DNA of 64,000 bases, from assembly GCF_036898095.1 (NCBI RefSeq), contig NC_090750.1:87821267-87885266 (forward strand), written 5' to 3'. The notes beneath the pieces are model-generated. The model did not search any database. It was given only the letters and a program-made list of their open reading frames with translations, and was not told the origin of the DNA. Shown here one piece after another: positions 14,907 through 25,860 of this stretch. Position 1 is the stretch's first letter. Each line of letters begins with the position of its first letter. The position numbers were made by a program, and so were the translations under genes. This DNA is from Palaemon carinicauda (lineage: Eukaryota > Arthropoda > Malacostraca > Decapoda > Palaemonidae).

Positions 14907-15140
14907 CTACACATAAAACCTTTTGTGGGTGTGTAGGTGTGGCAGTGTGGTTAGCTGGTTGTGTGTATGGATCACAACCACTATCTGCACTGCTCCATCT
15001 CCATTTGCCCCTACCACCGCTGGTAGTTCTACGCACTGGTGCAGAGAACCATCTACCTGGACTGATGTATTACTGCCAGCTGTCTCTTTGTATTGGCCTG
15101 ATGCAATCATGAGTTTATCATTCATGTCATCATCTCTAAA
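14907..15140 (-). CDS. Candidate orphan exon, function unknown
   Basis: On the minus strand a frame of about 75 codons stays open with mixed, non-repetitive composition (for example LMIASGQYKETAGS and IVVVIHTHNQL) and ends at TAG 14,907. A possible acceptor (TTTTAG) lies just 5' at about 15,141, although its pyrimidine tract is weak. No transposon signature is visible and local GC is higher than the flanks. I recognise no domain. It could be a real terminal exon of a minus-strand gene or an accidental frame; the overlapping + frame is less convincing. Confidence 0.2.
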   Translation of the reverse strand, partial: FRDDDMNDKLMIASGQYKETAGSNTSVQVDGSLHQCVELPAVVGANGDGAVQIVVVIHTHNQLTTLPHLHTHKRFYV

Positions 15141-15189
15141 ATGCTTATTTTTCTACTGTGTGATCCAGCATACTATACAAAACTAGTGA

Positions 15190-16815
15190 ATTTATAGTCT
15201 TTTGCATTAGTTAAAACATGCATATAACTTTGCTGGTAATTTAAGAGCATTTCAAATGTTATTGAATTCGAGGGTTTCCAATCTAGGCTTTATTTACACT
15301 TTTAAAAGAAGTTTAATAAAATAATTAATACCTTTGTAAAGATAGAATTTTATGTGGAAAGAATATTTTTTTCTCTGCAATTCTCGATAATTAAATGTAC
15401 AGTAATGTACCAATATGGTTAAGGTTTGGTTGAACCTGGTATTGGGGTTGCTATACTTGCTGTATAAACCAAACCCTTATTATTGTCATAAAAATTTATA
15501 TTTATTTAAGAAATTGTCAGTACTTACGGGGATTAAATAAAAAAACAGGTTTGATTTTCAAAACATCTTTATTAATGACATTGACAAGAGTTTATGGTAT
15601 CAAATCAAAATTTGTGAACATGATCTTTGCTGTTCTTTTAGTTTCTTTTCATAGTAATGAATTTGTCATAAGAACAGACTCAACCATCTCATCAATATAA
15701 ATACATTATTTTCTTTGTAGTCTCTCAACATACTGTACAGATTATGCAGTAAAATAAGATAAATTCGTAATTTTATCGGATTATCACATGGGATACAGAA
15801 AAATAAAAAAAAGTTGGGAACCTTCAGTAATTTTGTGCTTTCATGGCTGTCTTTTAATTAATTACAAAAACTAAAAAATTTCAAGGTTGTGCAATATCCT
15901 CTGGTATACAGAAATGTGTGAAAAAATGTTTATCATTAACATTTGAGATTAGTTTGCCTGTAAGTCCAGCCATCATGATATTCAATATTACTTTAATCAT
16001 GTACATCTAAGAAATTATTTAAAATATTACATTACAGTATTCATGAATTAAATTTATGAAATTTTAATTTTTGACAATTTTATGAAATTTTCAATAGTAT
16101 TTATTAACAATTTCTTCAGTTTTCTTGGTGAAAAATGTATGTTGAGTCTGCTTGCTGCTTATTTATCATTATCTTACCAAAATACTTGTGACAGATATTG
16201 GTAGATATTTAAAACATTGGCTTCCTTTATTAATCCCTTTTGTAGGTAAATAATTTCATCCTGGTATGAATATTTAAATAAATCTTTCTGACAAATAACA
16301 ACTTATGTAGAGCATTCCGAGTTCTGTAGATCTGAATGTGCTTGTGGACATAAATACAGGTGGTTCACAGCAAATTTTGTAAATAGCTACTTATCAAGAT
16401 TGTAGCTATACTTTTCTAATTATTTCACTGCAAATCATGAGGAAAAACATATGAAAAAAGTTAACCATAGTTGCTTGGTTTTGTTATGCAACCCATTTAA
16501 TTTACTATTTTGTTGGGAGGTGCAGTAGAGTAGAAATCTAGTGAAATTTAACAGTGCCAGTCAATCCTCTAAACTTGAATAGGTTATGTCATGTGATGGT
16601 GTGTATATAAATAATCTTTATTTTGTAAATTTATCTCTGCTAGGACAAATATAATAGAAATATATCACACAGCTATTGGGGTTAAAGAAGTTAAATGCAA
16701 GTGAAAGATTTAGTTACGTTACATATTTGATTTTTAGATTAATGTTGTGGGACTGATAGCAAAGTTTTAATAGAACCAGAGTTTTGTGAGTGTTCCCAAA
16801 TTATGACATATCTGT
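15190..16815. other. No gene seen
   Basis: AT-rich intron-like sequence with frequent stops in all frames, no repeat signature and no RNA gene recognised. Confidence 0.4.
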
Positions 16816-18000
16816 GATAATAAACGGATTTTGAAGCAAAGCGAAAAATTTATTTTTGGGTGAGATGGCCATGTCGTCCTGATGGAAGCTTCCTATTGGC
16901 AGCTTTCTAAGGGATATTTGGCTAAAGTGATACTCCCTGAGAATTGACCATAGGTCTCCAGAATTCTAACTCCTGGCGCGAGTATCCTTAAAATTTTCTT
17001 TAAGGATATCGCATAATATCAGGGGAATGTATTTCTTGATACGACACATGGCAATCTTCACCCCGAATAGAGTTTTCGCTCTGAGGGGGAAGAGTGGCGA
17101 AATTGAAGGGGATCCGTCATTAAGGTACCCAGTGGATCCCCTTCCCGTACTACTACAGGGTCCAATATGGCTACCCATTCCTTGTTTTGTAGCGAATTAC
17201 GCACGGTGTACTCCCGCTTGCTCTAGATCGCTATTTTCAAGGATTTATCATGCATTCTCCAGCATCTTCTGCCTCTGTAAAGTTGAATATTTAATCTTTC
17301 CTTTGTATAATTTTTAGCTCTCTTCTCACAGTTAAATTAGCATTATTTAGATGTGTTTTTCGGAGCGTAGCCGGTAAACTGGAGGCGCCAATTTGGACGC
17401 TGTCGTTCGCCATACAGTACATGCCTTATTTAGTCAGTAGAACGACGTTCCCGGTATTTACCTTTAATGAATTATAGCTATTTAGGCAAAATTATACTAG
17501 TGAAGATAAGATCATGCACATATATTTCGTATACTTTAGAGTCTCGGTGATATAGCGTAGCCGAGATCTCGCCCCGCGCTGGGCTAACATAGCCAACGCG
17601 CTTTAGTATACTTTCGTACATTATCCCCGTTTACTCTCGCATATCGTTTTATCAATTCAACAGGAGATAGTATATCTCTTAGAATTATTTATATAATGTA
17701 TGACATGATTTTACCTTTACCTCCTTTCTTCATTGTGACAGGTTCTCCTATGTTTCTTGTTATGTCCTTATGTATATTTTATTCAGGTACTCTACACCAG
17801 TGGTTGCATTTAAGAAGTTAAGTAGTTATTTTGTTTGACTTCTCACCCTATACTAAGGGCTTTTAACAGTGCATTAAGACCTTCCTTACTGGAACCTAGG
17901 TATCTACGAGCCACAGTTTGCCGGTACTTTTCTCTATTACCCGTTCCATATAGTTTGTATGTGCCTTTGCATAATTTTCTTTAAAAATCTATCACCGAGG
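16816..18000. repeat. Compositionally distinct, unclassified interspersed-repeat candidate
   Basis: The base composition shifts abruptly here. The segment is richer in GC and CpG, for example CGAGATCTCGCCCCGCGCTG near 17,560. It has an internal hairpin around 17,100-17,150, where GGGGATCC faces GGATCCCC. No retroelement protein is readable in it. It lies directly left of a + strand DIRS RNase H fragment and could be that element's 5' region or a separate LTR-like repeat. Neither can be decided from the sequence alone. Confidence 0.3.
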
Positions 18001-18269
18001 TGTGGACCCTTTGAAGTGAGCTCCCCAAATTATTCTCATGGCAGAAAATATTTCTCCTTTTCTTCAGCTTCATCATTTATTTTGTCATAAGAGAATAAAC
18101 AATTTAGGAGTTAATACCTCTCCAGTTTCAAACATAACCAGCTATGTGAAAAACAATCAGCTGATCTTAAAAACACCAAAGCCTAACTTAAAAATGCATT
18201 TCCATGCATTCACTAGCTCTTGAAGCCAAATAAATTCCTGTAATCAAGTTAGAAAAAAAAAAATAATCT

Positions 18270-19080
18270 TGTTCAGTGGATGGAGGTCGATGACTGTTAT
18301 CAAGTTCTCAGTCGACTTCACCAGGAAGAGTTGACCGGAGAACTGTCCCAAAAGGTATTATCATACTTGGTGGCTGATCACCAAAAACCTCATTAAGGGA
18401 GCTCCACTAACCTCGCCACCATCTGGGATACTCTTGTTCCTGGATGCATCCAAGAAGGGGTAGGTCATACACCAGAGGAATCAATTTGGTTTCCAGGAGA
18501 AAAGCACCGACATTTCAACCTATTGGAAATGCTTGCAGTGTTCTTAGCACTTGAAAGTTTTCCATTAGAGTTTGATTGGGCACTCTATAGTGTTAATAAA
18601 GACACAACACAACAGTCATAGCATACTTCAACAAGCAATGCGTACCCGGATGGTGGACAATGCAAGGTTCATTCCTGGCAAGAGAAATGTTCTAGGAGAC
18701 ACATTGTCGCAAGATACAAGTTCAGAGTGGTACCTACCTTTTACAATGAAAAGGCTTCTTTCTCTCGGGTTTACGACCAGTCAACCAGATTTTGCCACAT
18801 GGCTCAACAGGAAACTGCGGTCTTCTGTTTCTCCGGTTCAAAGCCATGGGAAATGTTCGAGGGCACTGTCCAACACTCATGGGCTCCCCTGTACATCTAC
18901 GTCTTTCTCCCATCTTGGTCAACATGATTTGCTGGAGGATCACCCGAGTGTTGATTAAACTGATGGCTCCCAGATGATTTACAAAATAAGTGGGATCTCA
19001 GTCTATTAGCATGTTTAGTTGAACTCCTGAGAGAATTGACTTCTTGGAGCACACTATTGTTAGCCACACCTTCAGAGGTT
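18270..19080 (+). pseudogene. DIRS-type RNase H and downstream-domain remnant
   Basis: On the + strand broken frames carry LFLDASKKG near 18,440, HFNLLEMLAVFLALESF near 18,515-18,560 and FIPGKRNVLGDTLSQ near 18,670-18,715. These are the three hallmark segments of the RNase H domain that follows RT in DIRS elements; compare LFSDASKKGWGAH, INLLEMKAMFLALQKF and FISGKRNVLADSLSR in the copy at 36.3-36.7 kb. Sequence after 18,970 (LVELLRELTSW) matches the domain after RNase H. Stops and frameshifts throughout make it a dead copy, in the opposite orientation to most DIRS pieces in the window. Confidence 0.8.
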
Positions 19081-19282
19081 TGTAGAGAATCCCCAAGTGA
19101 AAGGCTTTTCTCAAGGGGTTACTCAGATGTCAGGGGACCTATGATGGACCTCTAAAGCAGTCTTTTAAGGAAGTGGATAATTTTCCGCAATTAGTGTTGT
19201 AGAAAGGGTACTTCTCCAATCGGAGATGCTCTTGCACGGATCGTGAACTTCTTGGTTCTTTTCTTCTCCAGAAGAAGCACCA

Positions 19283-19501
19283 TTGAGATGTGTGCAAGAC
19301 GAAGATCCAACTCTCTTGATGGCCTTTAAGCGAACATTAGCTTGGGTGAAGTCAGTTGGCAAGCTTTTGACATCTTGTCTGTCAATAATCATTCCTAAGA
19401 AGGAGGTCTTCTTAGCTTGTTCCCGAGTTTGTGCCCAAGACCAAGCTGCCTATGATACCAGGTTGGGGCTCTTCTCCATCTCTTCTCAGAAGGTGTCCTG
19501 A
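19283..19501 (+). pseudogene. Possible retroelement (Gag-like) fragment
   Basis: A + frame contains IPKKEVFLACSRVCAQDQAA, which has the same residue spacing as LRKRDTVLTKVSRKVPDREA in the ORF1 C-terminal half at 60.9 kb. The similarity is faint. Position after an RNase H fragment would be unusual for Gag, so either this is a different copy or the match is accidental. Confidence 0.25.
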
Positions 19502-19660
19502 TGACATTAGAATCACTGGCTTCTCTGTCCTTCAGCAGCTCAATGGTGCTATCTTGATGGGAATCAGCGCTTCAGGCCAGAGTTCCAAATAGTTTTCTTA
19601 GAACTCGCAAACTAAAGAAAATATTTGAACCCCATTTCTTTCTAGCCTTGTGAGGCCATT

Positions 19661-20030
19661 AATATTATTATTATTACTTTCTAAGCTTCAACCCTAGTTG
19701 GAACAGCAGGATGCTTTAAGCCCAAGTGCTCAAACAGGAAAAATAGCCCAGTGAGGAAAGGAAACAAGTAAAAATAAAATATTTTAAGAACAGCAGCAAC
19801 ACCTAAACAAATATTTCCTATATAAACTAGAAAAACTTTAGCAAAACAAGAGGAAGCGAAATTAGATAGAATAGTGTGCCCGTGTGTACCCTCAATAAAG
19901 AGAACTCTAACCCAAGGTAGTGGAAGACCATGGTACAGAGGCTGTGGCGCTACCCAAGACTAGATATTGGAGTGTCCTTCTCCTAGAAGAGCTGCTTACC
20001 ATAGCTAAAGAGGCTCTAATACCCTTAGTT
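19661..20030 (-). mobile_element. LINE 3'-end copy with short (TTA)n tail
   Basis: Starts ATTATTATTATTACTTTCTA, then CTTCAACCCTAGTTGGAACA and about 340 bp collinear with the copy at 9,922-10,385, including AACCCAAGGTAGTGGAAGAC. It interrupts the + strand DIRS remnant and is therefore younger than it. Confidence 0.8.
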
Positions 20031-20357
20031 GTTTGTGTACCTCAACCAGCGAAAGGGTTGGATGTCCAACTCAGACAAGGACTCATGAATTTAGGGATTA
20101 CGGGTCCTCTTGAGCACAAAGGAAGAATCTGTCAGTGCGTCGGGTATTAATACAAGATTTTGCCAACACAGATTTCCCTTGCCTTCCTTCGGGCATGTAG
20201 CCACAGGTCCTTCGCTACCTTTATCCTTGTTCGTATGATGGCTGCTCTACAGGTTACGTAGCTAGTTTAGCTCTTTCACAAGACAAGATGCATCTCTTCT
20301 ATGATAGCAATTCCTTTTTTTTTCCCTCTCATTGGGGTGAAGCAGTCATGACTGCTA
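20031..20357 (+). pseudogene. Unassigned retroelement-like sequence
   Basis: Broken + frames include LRQGLMNLGITGPLEHKGRI and SLAFLRACSHRSFATF. Composition is coding-like and the context (between a LINE tail and a DIRS 3' end in the same orientation) suggests retroelement coding DNA. I cannot name the domain with confidence. Confidence 0.3.
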
Positions 20358-22071
20358 TGAGCTGGACCAAACAACAGATGTATGTGAGATTTATGAGAGA
20401 GCAACCTTTCTCTTCTGACAAGAATTGTTAAACAGTATCTGCCCCCTCCTCTACATATTCTCTACAAGGATGCAGGTTATGCCATAACCAATTACCATTT
20501 ACAGCTGGTATGGGCATAACCTGATACCCTTGTCATCTCCATCCATACATTATTAGGAGTCACCACCTTTGCTCCTATACTGTACAGGTCTAGGTGTTCT
20601 GACACTTCTAGAGAAAGTTAAACCAGCCAGATTTTGGTTCTTAAGGACTCCCTTCACTCTAAGAATGAGCCTCCCCAAGTATAATGGTTTGTATTCAAGT
20701 AAGAACAAATCACAAATGTTGAAAAAATATTTTTTGTTTTTCCAAACTATACAAACCTTCACAAGGTTAATTTTCTGCCTCAACCACCCTCCAAGTCCCG
20801 GGCCTAAGGTCCAAAATTGCTATCTAGCTCACCGACAGGTTGGTGGTGGGTGGGGCTTCCCCAGCACCTGCTGGTTATCACAACTACCTTGATAGATTTT
20901 TAACGGTTGCTCCACCTTCACTAAAGTTGTAAACCTATTATAAGAGTCTGGGTTGTAACTTGAAAAATGACAAATTCCTGATAATTTGTATTTTTCCTAA
21001 CAATACAGATCTTTAGCTTTTTATTTGGGGTTATTACTTTTACCGAAGCTGAAAGGACGAGCCACTAAAATTTAGGTGAGGGTTAACTACCCAGTCTGCT
21101 AGTTAGCAGGGGTGGGGTGGGGGGGAGGTGTCTTGCTACCGCCCCCCACTCACACACCAGTGATTTAGCTCAATTTGTTTGGAAGTAGAACTTCAAGGGG
21201 ATAGGGCTGGCTGGTAAGTTTATATAAATAGCCAAAGACCTATCCCCTTGAAGTTCTACTTCCAAACAAAGTGAGCTAAATCACAGATGTGTGAGTGGGG
21301 GGTGGTAGCAAGACACCCCCCCACCCATGCTAACTAGCAGACTGGGTAGTTAACCCTCGCCTAAATTTTAGTGGCTTGTCCTTTCAGCTTCGCTAAAAGT
21401 AATAACCCCAAATAAAAAGCTAAAGGTCTGTATTGTTATGAAAAAACAAATTATCAGGAATTTGTCATTTTTCAAGTTACAACCCAGAGTCTTATAATAG
21501 GTTTACAACTTTAGTGAAGGTGGAGTAACCGTTAAAAATCTATCAAGGTAGTTGTGATAACCAGCAGGTGCTGGGGAACGCCCACCCACCACCAACCTGT
21601 CGGTGAGCTAGATAGTAATTTTGGACCTTAGGCCCGGGACTTGGAGGGTGGTTGAGGCAGAAAATGAACCTTGTGAAGGTTTGTATAGTTAGGAAAAACA
21701 AAATATTTTTTCAACATTTATGATTTGTTCTTACTTGAATACAAACCATTATACTTGGGGAGGCTCATTCTTAGAGTGAAGGGAGTCCTTAAGAACCAAA
21801 ATCTGGCTGGTTTAACTTTCTCTAGAAGTGTCAGAACACCTAGACCTGTACAGTATAGGAGCAAAGGTGGCGACTCCTAAATAATGTATGGATGGAGATG
21901 ACAAGGGTATCAGGTTACGCCCATACCAGCTGTAAATGGTAATTGGTTATGGCATAACCTGCATCCTTGTAGAGAATATGAAGAGGAGGGGGAGATACTG
22001 TTATTCTTGTCAGAAGAGAAAGGTTGCTCTCTCATAAATGTCGCCTACATCTGTTGTTTGGTCCAGCTCAG
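20358..22071. repeat. 1.7-kb imperfect palindrome with ~33-bp loop
   Basis: The arm 20,358-21,206 is matched in reverse complement by 21,240-22,071, for example GAGCTGGACCAAACAACAGA at 20,359 against TGTTGTTTGGTCCAGCTC near 22,052-22,069. The spacer is about 21,207-21,239. Scattered mismatches and small indels are visible (TCACACACCAG against TCACACATCTG), so the arms are not identical. The inner parts are a DIRS 3' terminus resembling DIRS-1. The outer parts are an older DIRS 3' end. The axis falls where that element's internal complementary region should begin. Confidence 0.93.
20970..21206 (-). repeat. DIRS 3' inverted terminal repeat (left palindrome arm)
   Basis: ACAAATTCCTGATAATTTGT, then TTTTTCCTAAC and later GCTGAAAGGACGAGCC and GGTTAACTACCC, are the same ordered motifs as the DIRS-1 left end at 34,059-34,262. 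This end belongs with the right terminal repeat at 23,736-23,917. A reversed copy is at about 21,240-21,475. Confidence 0.8.
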
Positions 22072-22300
22072 CTCCATATGGCTTTAACATCCAAGCCCTG
22101 TAAACCATCGGCTTCTCAGCATTCACGTCCAGCTAAGACAGCGACGAACAAGACAGCAGCGAAGACAGTGGTGTTCAAGAAGCCCTTTCTGACCAAAGAC
22201 GTGAAAGGCATAAAGTCATCCTGGGGGAGAAAATTTCCTAGAGGGAGCGGCCGAGGGCGTTAACGCTAGGAAAGGCATTCCCTCCCACTTGTCCATCAGA
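22072..22300 (+). pseudogene. DIRS ORF1 C-terminal fragment in plus orientation
   Basis: The + frame to 22,262 reads SKPCKPSASQHSRPAKTATN, then TAAKTVVFKKPF and ends FPRGSGRGR-stop. It is collinear with the ORF1 end of DIRS-1 on the minus strand (SRPYKPPAAQQPRPAKDTRK, then KPFPAKG, ending RGNGRGRKR). Noncoding sequence after the stop (CGCTAGGAAAGGCATTCC) also matches up to about 22,300. It abuts the palindrome on the left and an oppositely oriented ORF1 on the right. Confidence 0.75.
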
Positions 22301-23630
22301 GCAAGCGAACGCTAATGCAACGTAGAGTGCCGACGCATTGGAGAGCGATGGCGGTCTGGCAAGCGTTGGAGGGCACTGACGAGAGGCTGGTGAGTGCTGG
22401 TGCACTGAAAGGCGCTGGCGAGCTGGAGAGCGTTAGTGCGCAGCCAAATGATTCGAGGTGCATTATGAGTAGCCAGACGAGGAACAGGAGACAGAAACGG
22501 AGACGGCAGGTCAGCATGTCGGCGTGAAGGAAGGTCTGGAACAGGGATGTTCCCCTTTCGAAGGGAGAACATCCTCCGATGGGGATTGCAAACGATCCAC
22601 AGAAGAGTCCAAGGCCGTTGTCTGAGGACTAGCGGCAGCGTTGTCAGGAGAAGGTCGAGGGCCGGAAGACGACTGAAGCCGAGGTTCCTCTTCAGGGGAC
22701 CGCTGCGAAGAGGCTGAAGAGCCGAAGAGGTGCCTTTTCACCGATGGTGATGGGCAACCTCTGAGGCGAAGCAGAGGGCGAGCTCTGCGAGATCGAAGAT
22801 GCCCTCTAGGGGCTGGGGGACCAGCAAGCTGACCTTTAGAAGCTGCAGTCCTCCGCAGAGGAGTCTCTATGAGTGAACTCCTCCTCTGAGGAAAAACACT
22901 CGCAAGAGAGACAGACAACTCCTCCTCTGAGGAGAAACACTTGCAGGAGGGACAGACAACGGACTTAGTTCCCCCCCCCCCCCTTGAAGGAAGAACAGGA
23001 ACGGGAGAAACACAGTCGGCAGCAACAGCTGGAGAGTCAGAAGGTGCAAGGGCATTGGCAGCGGCCACAGAAGACGCCTCAGACCCCACAACGTCGACGT
23101 ACGACAGAGGACCCAACTCCGAAGTCGACAAAGGCTGCACACTAGCATCATGAATGATGAATTGCAGCAAGGAGTCCTTGGAGGGCAGACCCCGAAGCCC
23201 CAAGGAAAACCACACCTGTAAAAAGGAAGACAGACACAAGGCCCGGAGAGGTGGGGCCACTTCGCTAGGGTCTCTTGAGCTGGGGTTGGTCATAAATTAA
23301 AGGTTCTACGCTACTACTTGACGGTCTCTCGGAAGAGACCGAACGAGCAGGAGCTTCGGAGGAAGGTCGGGAAGCGGAAGAAGAGGCCTAGAGTTTTTCC
23401 CCTTTTGAAGACACCTTAAAAGTAGAAATATCTCGCTTTGACTTCTTCCGCCATCGCCCAAACCTTTCCCACTCCTGACACTCGCTACACCTGTTACCAC
23501 TATCACACACCGTTGTCCTCTCCAGGCAGGCCAAGGAAGATGGTGATCGGTGTCCATGGCTGACATGAAGGTTCTGCGGCTGGCCTTCAAGTCCAGGGCA
23601 GGTATGCACGGTTAGCAGAAGTCAACACAC
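22301..23630 (-). pseudogene. DIRS ORF1 (Gag-like), frameshifted
   Basis: Two minus-strand frames, 23,306-23,590 and 22,511-23,293, together cover the N-terminal half of a DIRS ORF1. The upstream one has AMDTDHHLPWPAWRGQRC, matching ALDTDPHSSCPQCRGQRC of DIRS-1 with several cysteines lost. The downstream one has LQVWFSLGLRGLPSKDSLL, matching LLQLWASLGLQGSPSREALF. Ser, Pro and Arg-rich sequence follows, as in the other copies. At least one frameshift separates them (about 23,300). The C-terminal part of ORF1 is not on this strand; it is the inverted piece at 22,072-22,300. Confidence 0.8.
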
Positions 23631-23735
23631 AAACACACTAATCGAAGAGAAAGTACAAACAAAAGCAATTGATGCCAGTCCAAAATAGGCGAGGATGAAA
23701 AACAGCAATGACTGTTCACCATCCGAGGCAAAAGT

Positions 23736-23917
23736 AAAGTGAGCTAAATCACAGGTGTATGAGCGGGAGCAGAAGCAAGCTACCCCCCCCTACCCCTACT
23801 AACTAGCGGAATGGGTAGTTAACCCTCGCTAAAATTTTAATGGCTTGTCCTTTCAGCTTCGCTAAAAGTAATAACTCCAAATAAATAGCGTAGTTTTGTA
23901 TACCAGTTACGGAACAA
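23736..23917 (-). repeat. DIRS 5' (right) inverted terminal repeat
   Basis: AAAGTGAGCTAAATCACAGG through GGGTAGTTAACCCTCGC and CTTTCAGCTTCGCTAAAAGT to GTTACGGAACA. It is the inverse of 20,970-21,206 and matches the DIRS-1 right end at 44,840-45,009, including the terminal GGAACA. Confidence 0.8.
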
Positions 23918-24391
23918 AACACAACTCAGTGTTTTTCATTTATGCCTTTATTGCTGATGGCATTACGTTTTTACCAACTTTTCCGTATTTGTTCCTCGAT
24001 CCTGTACATCTTGACAAGTAACTCTCAAGTCAACTTGTACAAGGCAGGATAAATTTTATAACAAGTGAACAGCAGCTGCCATTCACAGATATGACTAGTA
24101 TGCAAAGAGTTTGTGGTTGTTGAATGAATTAGGTATTAGCTTTAAGGTATGTGACAAGAATCTAAGGATTCTTTTCACAACCTATTAGTATGTTTTATAA
24201 ATTATTTATTGTATTTTATAACACTTTTTGAAACTATAGTTTAGTTTTTAGTGAGAAATCTATGAAAGACCTTATAAATGTATCATAATATAGTCCTTAT
24301 ATATGAATAGTTTAAAAGTAAGGCCTCATTGGACCCAATGTGTGTAAAAGTTAAATACTTGGCTAATTTTTTTTTTCTTTTTTTATTGCAG

Positions 24392-24509
24392 ATCAGCTTA
24401 TGTATCATATGGAGGCCTGTTAATGAGACTGCAAGGGGATGCCAACAATCTTCATGGGTTTGAAGTTGACAAGCCCATTTACCTCCTCATGAAGAAGCTG
24501 GCCTACTAA
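24392..24509 (+). CDS. POLR2H: POLR2H (RPB8/RPABC3), terminal coding exon
   Basis: After a long pyrimidine tract and TTGCAG acceptor (ending 24,391), the + strand reads, from the second base of the exon, [16 protein letters not shown], then [10 protein letters not shown] and YLLMKKLAY followed by TAA at 24,507-24,509. This is the highly conserved C-terminus of RPB8, the small oligonucleotide-binding-fold subunit shared by RNA polymerases I, II and III. The exon has 38 codons plus stop and is entered in phase 2: its first base completes a codon begun upstream. The rest of the protein, about 110 residues, is not found in the 24 kb to the left. The upstream intron is therefore very large and full of TEs, or the exon is a displaced fragment. 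The clean splice acceptor and intact frame favour a real exon. Confidence 0.9.
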
Positions 24510-25382
24510 ACTGCTTTCTCAGGGATTATTATATTAGGATATTCATTCATTTTTCTACCTGTATGTGTTAAGGGCATTACATTTGCTCATTTTCATTACC
24601 CAGTTAACTTGGTTATTAATTGGTTTGCCTGGATAAGGAACCATTTGGTATTGCATATGCTTTTTTAGCAAACAATAGTTGTCATTGGAAACTTAACAAA
24701 CGAGTAAAACAAAACTTTAAAATACAGTATATATATTATTTAAGATATCAATGGTCCACTAAACACATGGTGGTTGTCCTAGTTTACTTAATGATAAATT
24801 TCAAGTTCCTCTATCAATGATTATTATACACTACGTCAGACGGTAAAGAATACTGTAATTTGTGTCTAAGAATCCTTTTTTTTTTTTTTGTCGTTAAAAT
24901 TTCAAGATCCTAGATACTGTATCAGTTTGCTGTATTTGAGAAATATTTATAATGGCATAAATTTGGAAAGTTTACAAACTAATAAACTCATCATATACCA
25001 TAATAAGCAATGTTTTACCTTGAATGTAGAAATTGTAGTTTAACTAGAGTCAAAATATTAAGGCTTGTAGAAAGTAATTATTTTGCTTTTTCCCTTATGT
25101 AAAATTGGATTTGGTGCAAAATGTGATAAATTTGGCTTTACCTTTATGTATTACCTTTATGTAAATTGATGTGTAAGCAAGTCCATTGAAAATCAATATT
25201 TTCACAAGCATCATTGTCCACATCCTGATTTCCATATTTTATTTAAGCCTGTAGAGGTATGTAAATGATGAGTAAACGTTTAGACAACTTATGATCCTTG
25301 TCCAAGGCATTTCAAGAGTGAATGTTTTTCCTGTATAATGAAAAATAATGTACAAGTATTAGATAATTTTTTTACCAATAAA
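24510..25382 (+). other. POLR2H 3' UTR region with candidate poly(A) signals
   Basis: After the stop codon the sequence becomes AT-rich with no frame. AATAAA occurs at 24,981-24,986 and again at 25,377-25,382. Either could end the transcript. A decayed DIRS terminus starts about 110 bp after the second signal. Confidence 0.45.
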
Positions 25383-25494
25383 TGTTGATTACAGTATATT
25401 TTTTTTCCTTCTGGCCAATATCAAATGAGCACAGCCATATGGGCCTTAATATACCTTTGGGTCAAAAAGTTTTTCTCTTAAAAACTACGAAATT

Positions 25495-25860
25495 TACAAA
25501 ATATTTTATTTTTCCTATCTCTACAAACCAGAGTCATTTATATGGTTAACTCAATTTATGTACAACCAGATAATCAAAGGAAAAGGGGTTTGATTGCATC
25601 ACATTTCAGTTGCTAAGCAACCACATGCAGGGCACCTTCTCATGATGCTTTTTACACATTTCTGGTGAAAGTGGGGCGGTTGAGGCGGAATCTTTGATAA
25701 ATGCAAGTTTTGAATAGCTAGGAAAATAGAAATAGTTTTTGAAATTTGTAATTTACTCCTACGCAGATGCAAACTTCCGAGTTATTTATAACAGTGTCTT
25801 CCCTAGGTGGGAGGAAGTCTGTTAGGAGGTATGCCCTTCCTCTCAAATATGATTACCTTA
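25495..25860 (-). repeat. Decayed DIRS 3' end (terminal repeat plus internal complementary region)
   Basis: TATTTTTCCTATCTCTACAA at the left, and later GAATAGCTAGGAAAATAGAA, TTTGTAATTTACTCCTAC and GATGCAAACTTCCGAG. This reproduces the order seen in DIRS-1: left end, short spacer, reverse of the left end, then reverse of the right end. Many substitutions mark it as old. Confidence 0.65.

Noticed and set aside
20358..22071. Palindrome as a long-read missed-adapter artefact
   Set aside because: The arms carry several substitutions and small indels and the loop is unique; artefact arms would be essentially identical. Not fully excluded without reads.
22941..23153. 70-codon plus frame
   Set aside because: Shadow of the decayed DIRS ORF1 on the minus strand.
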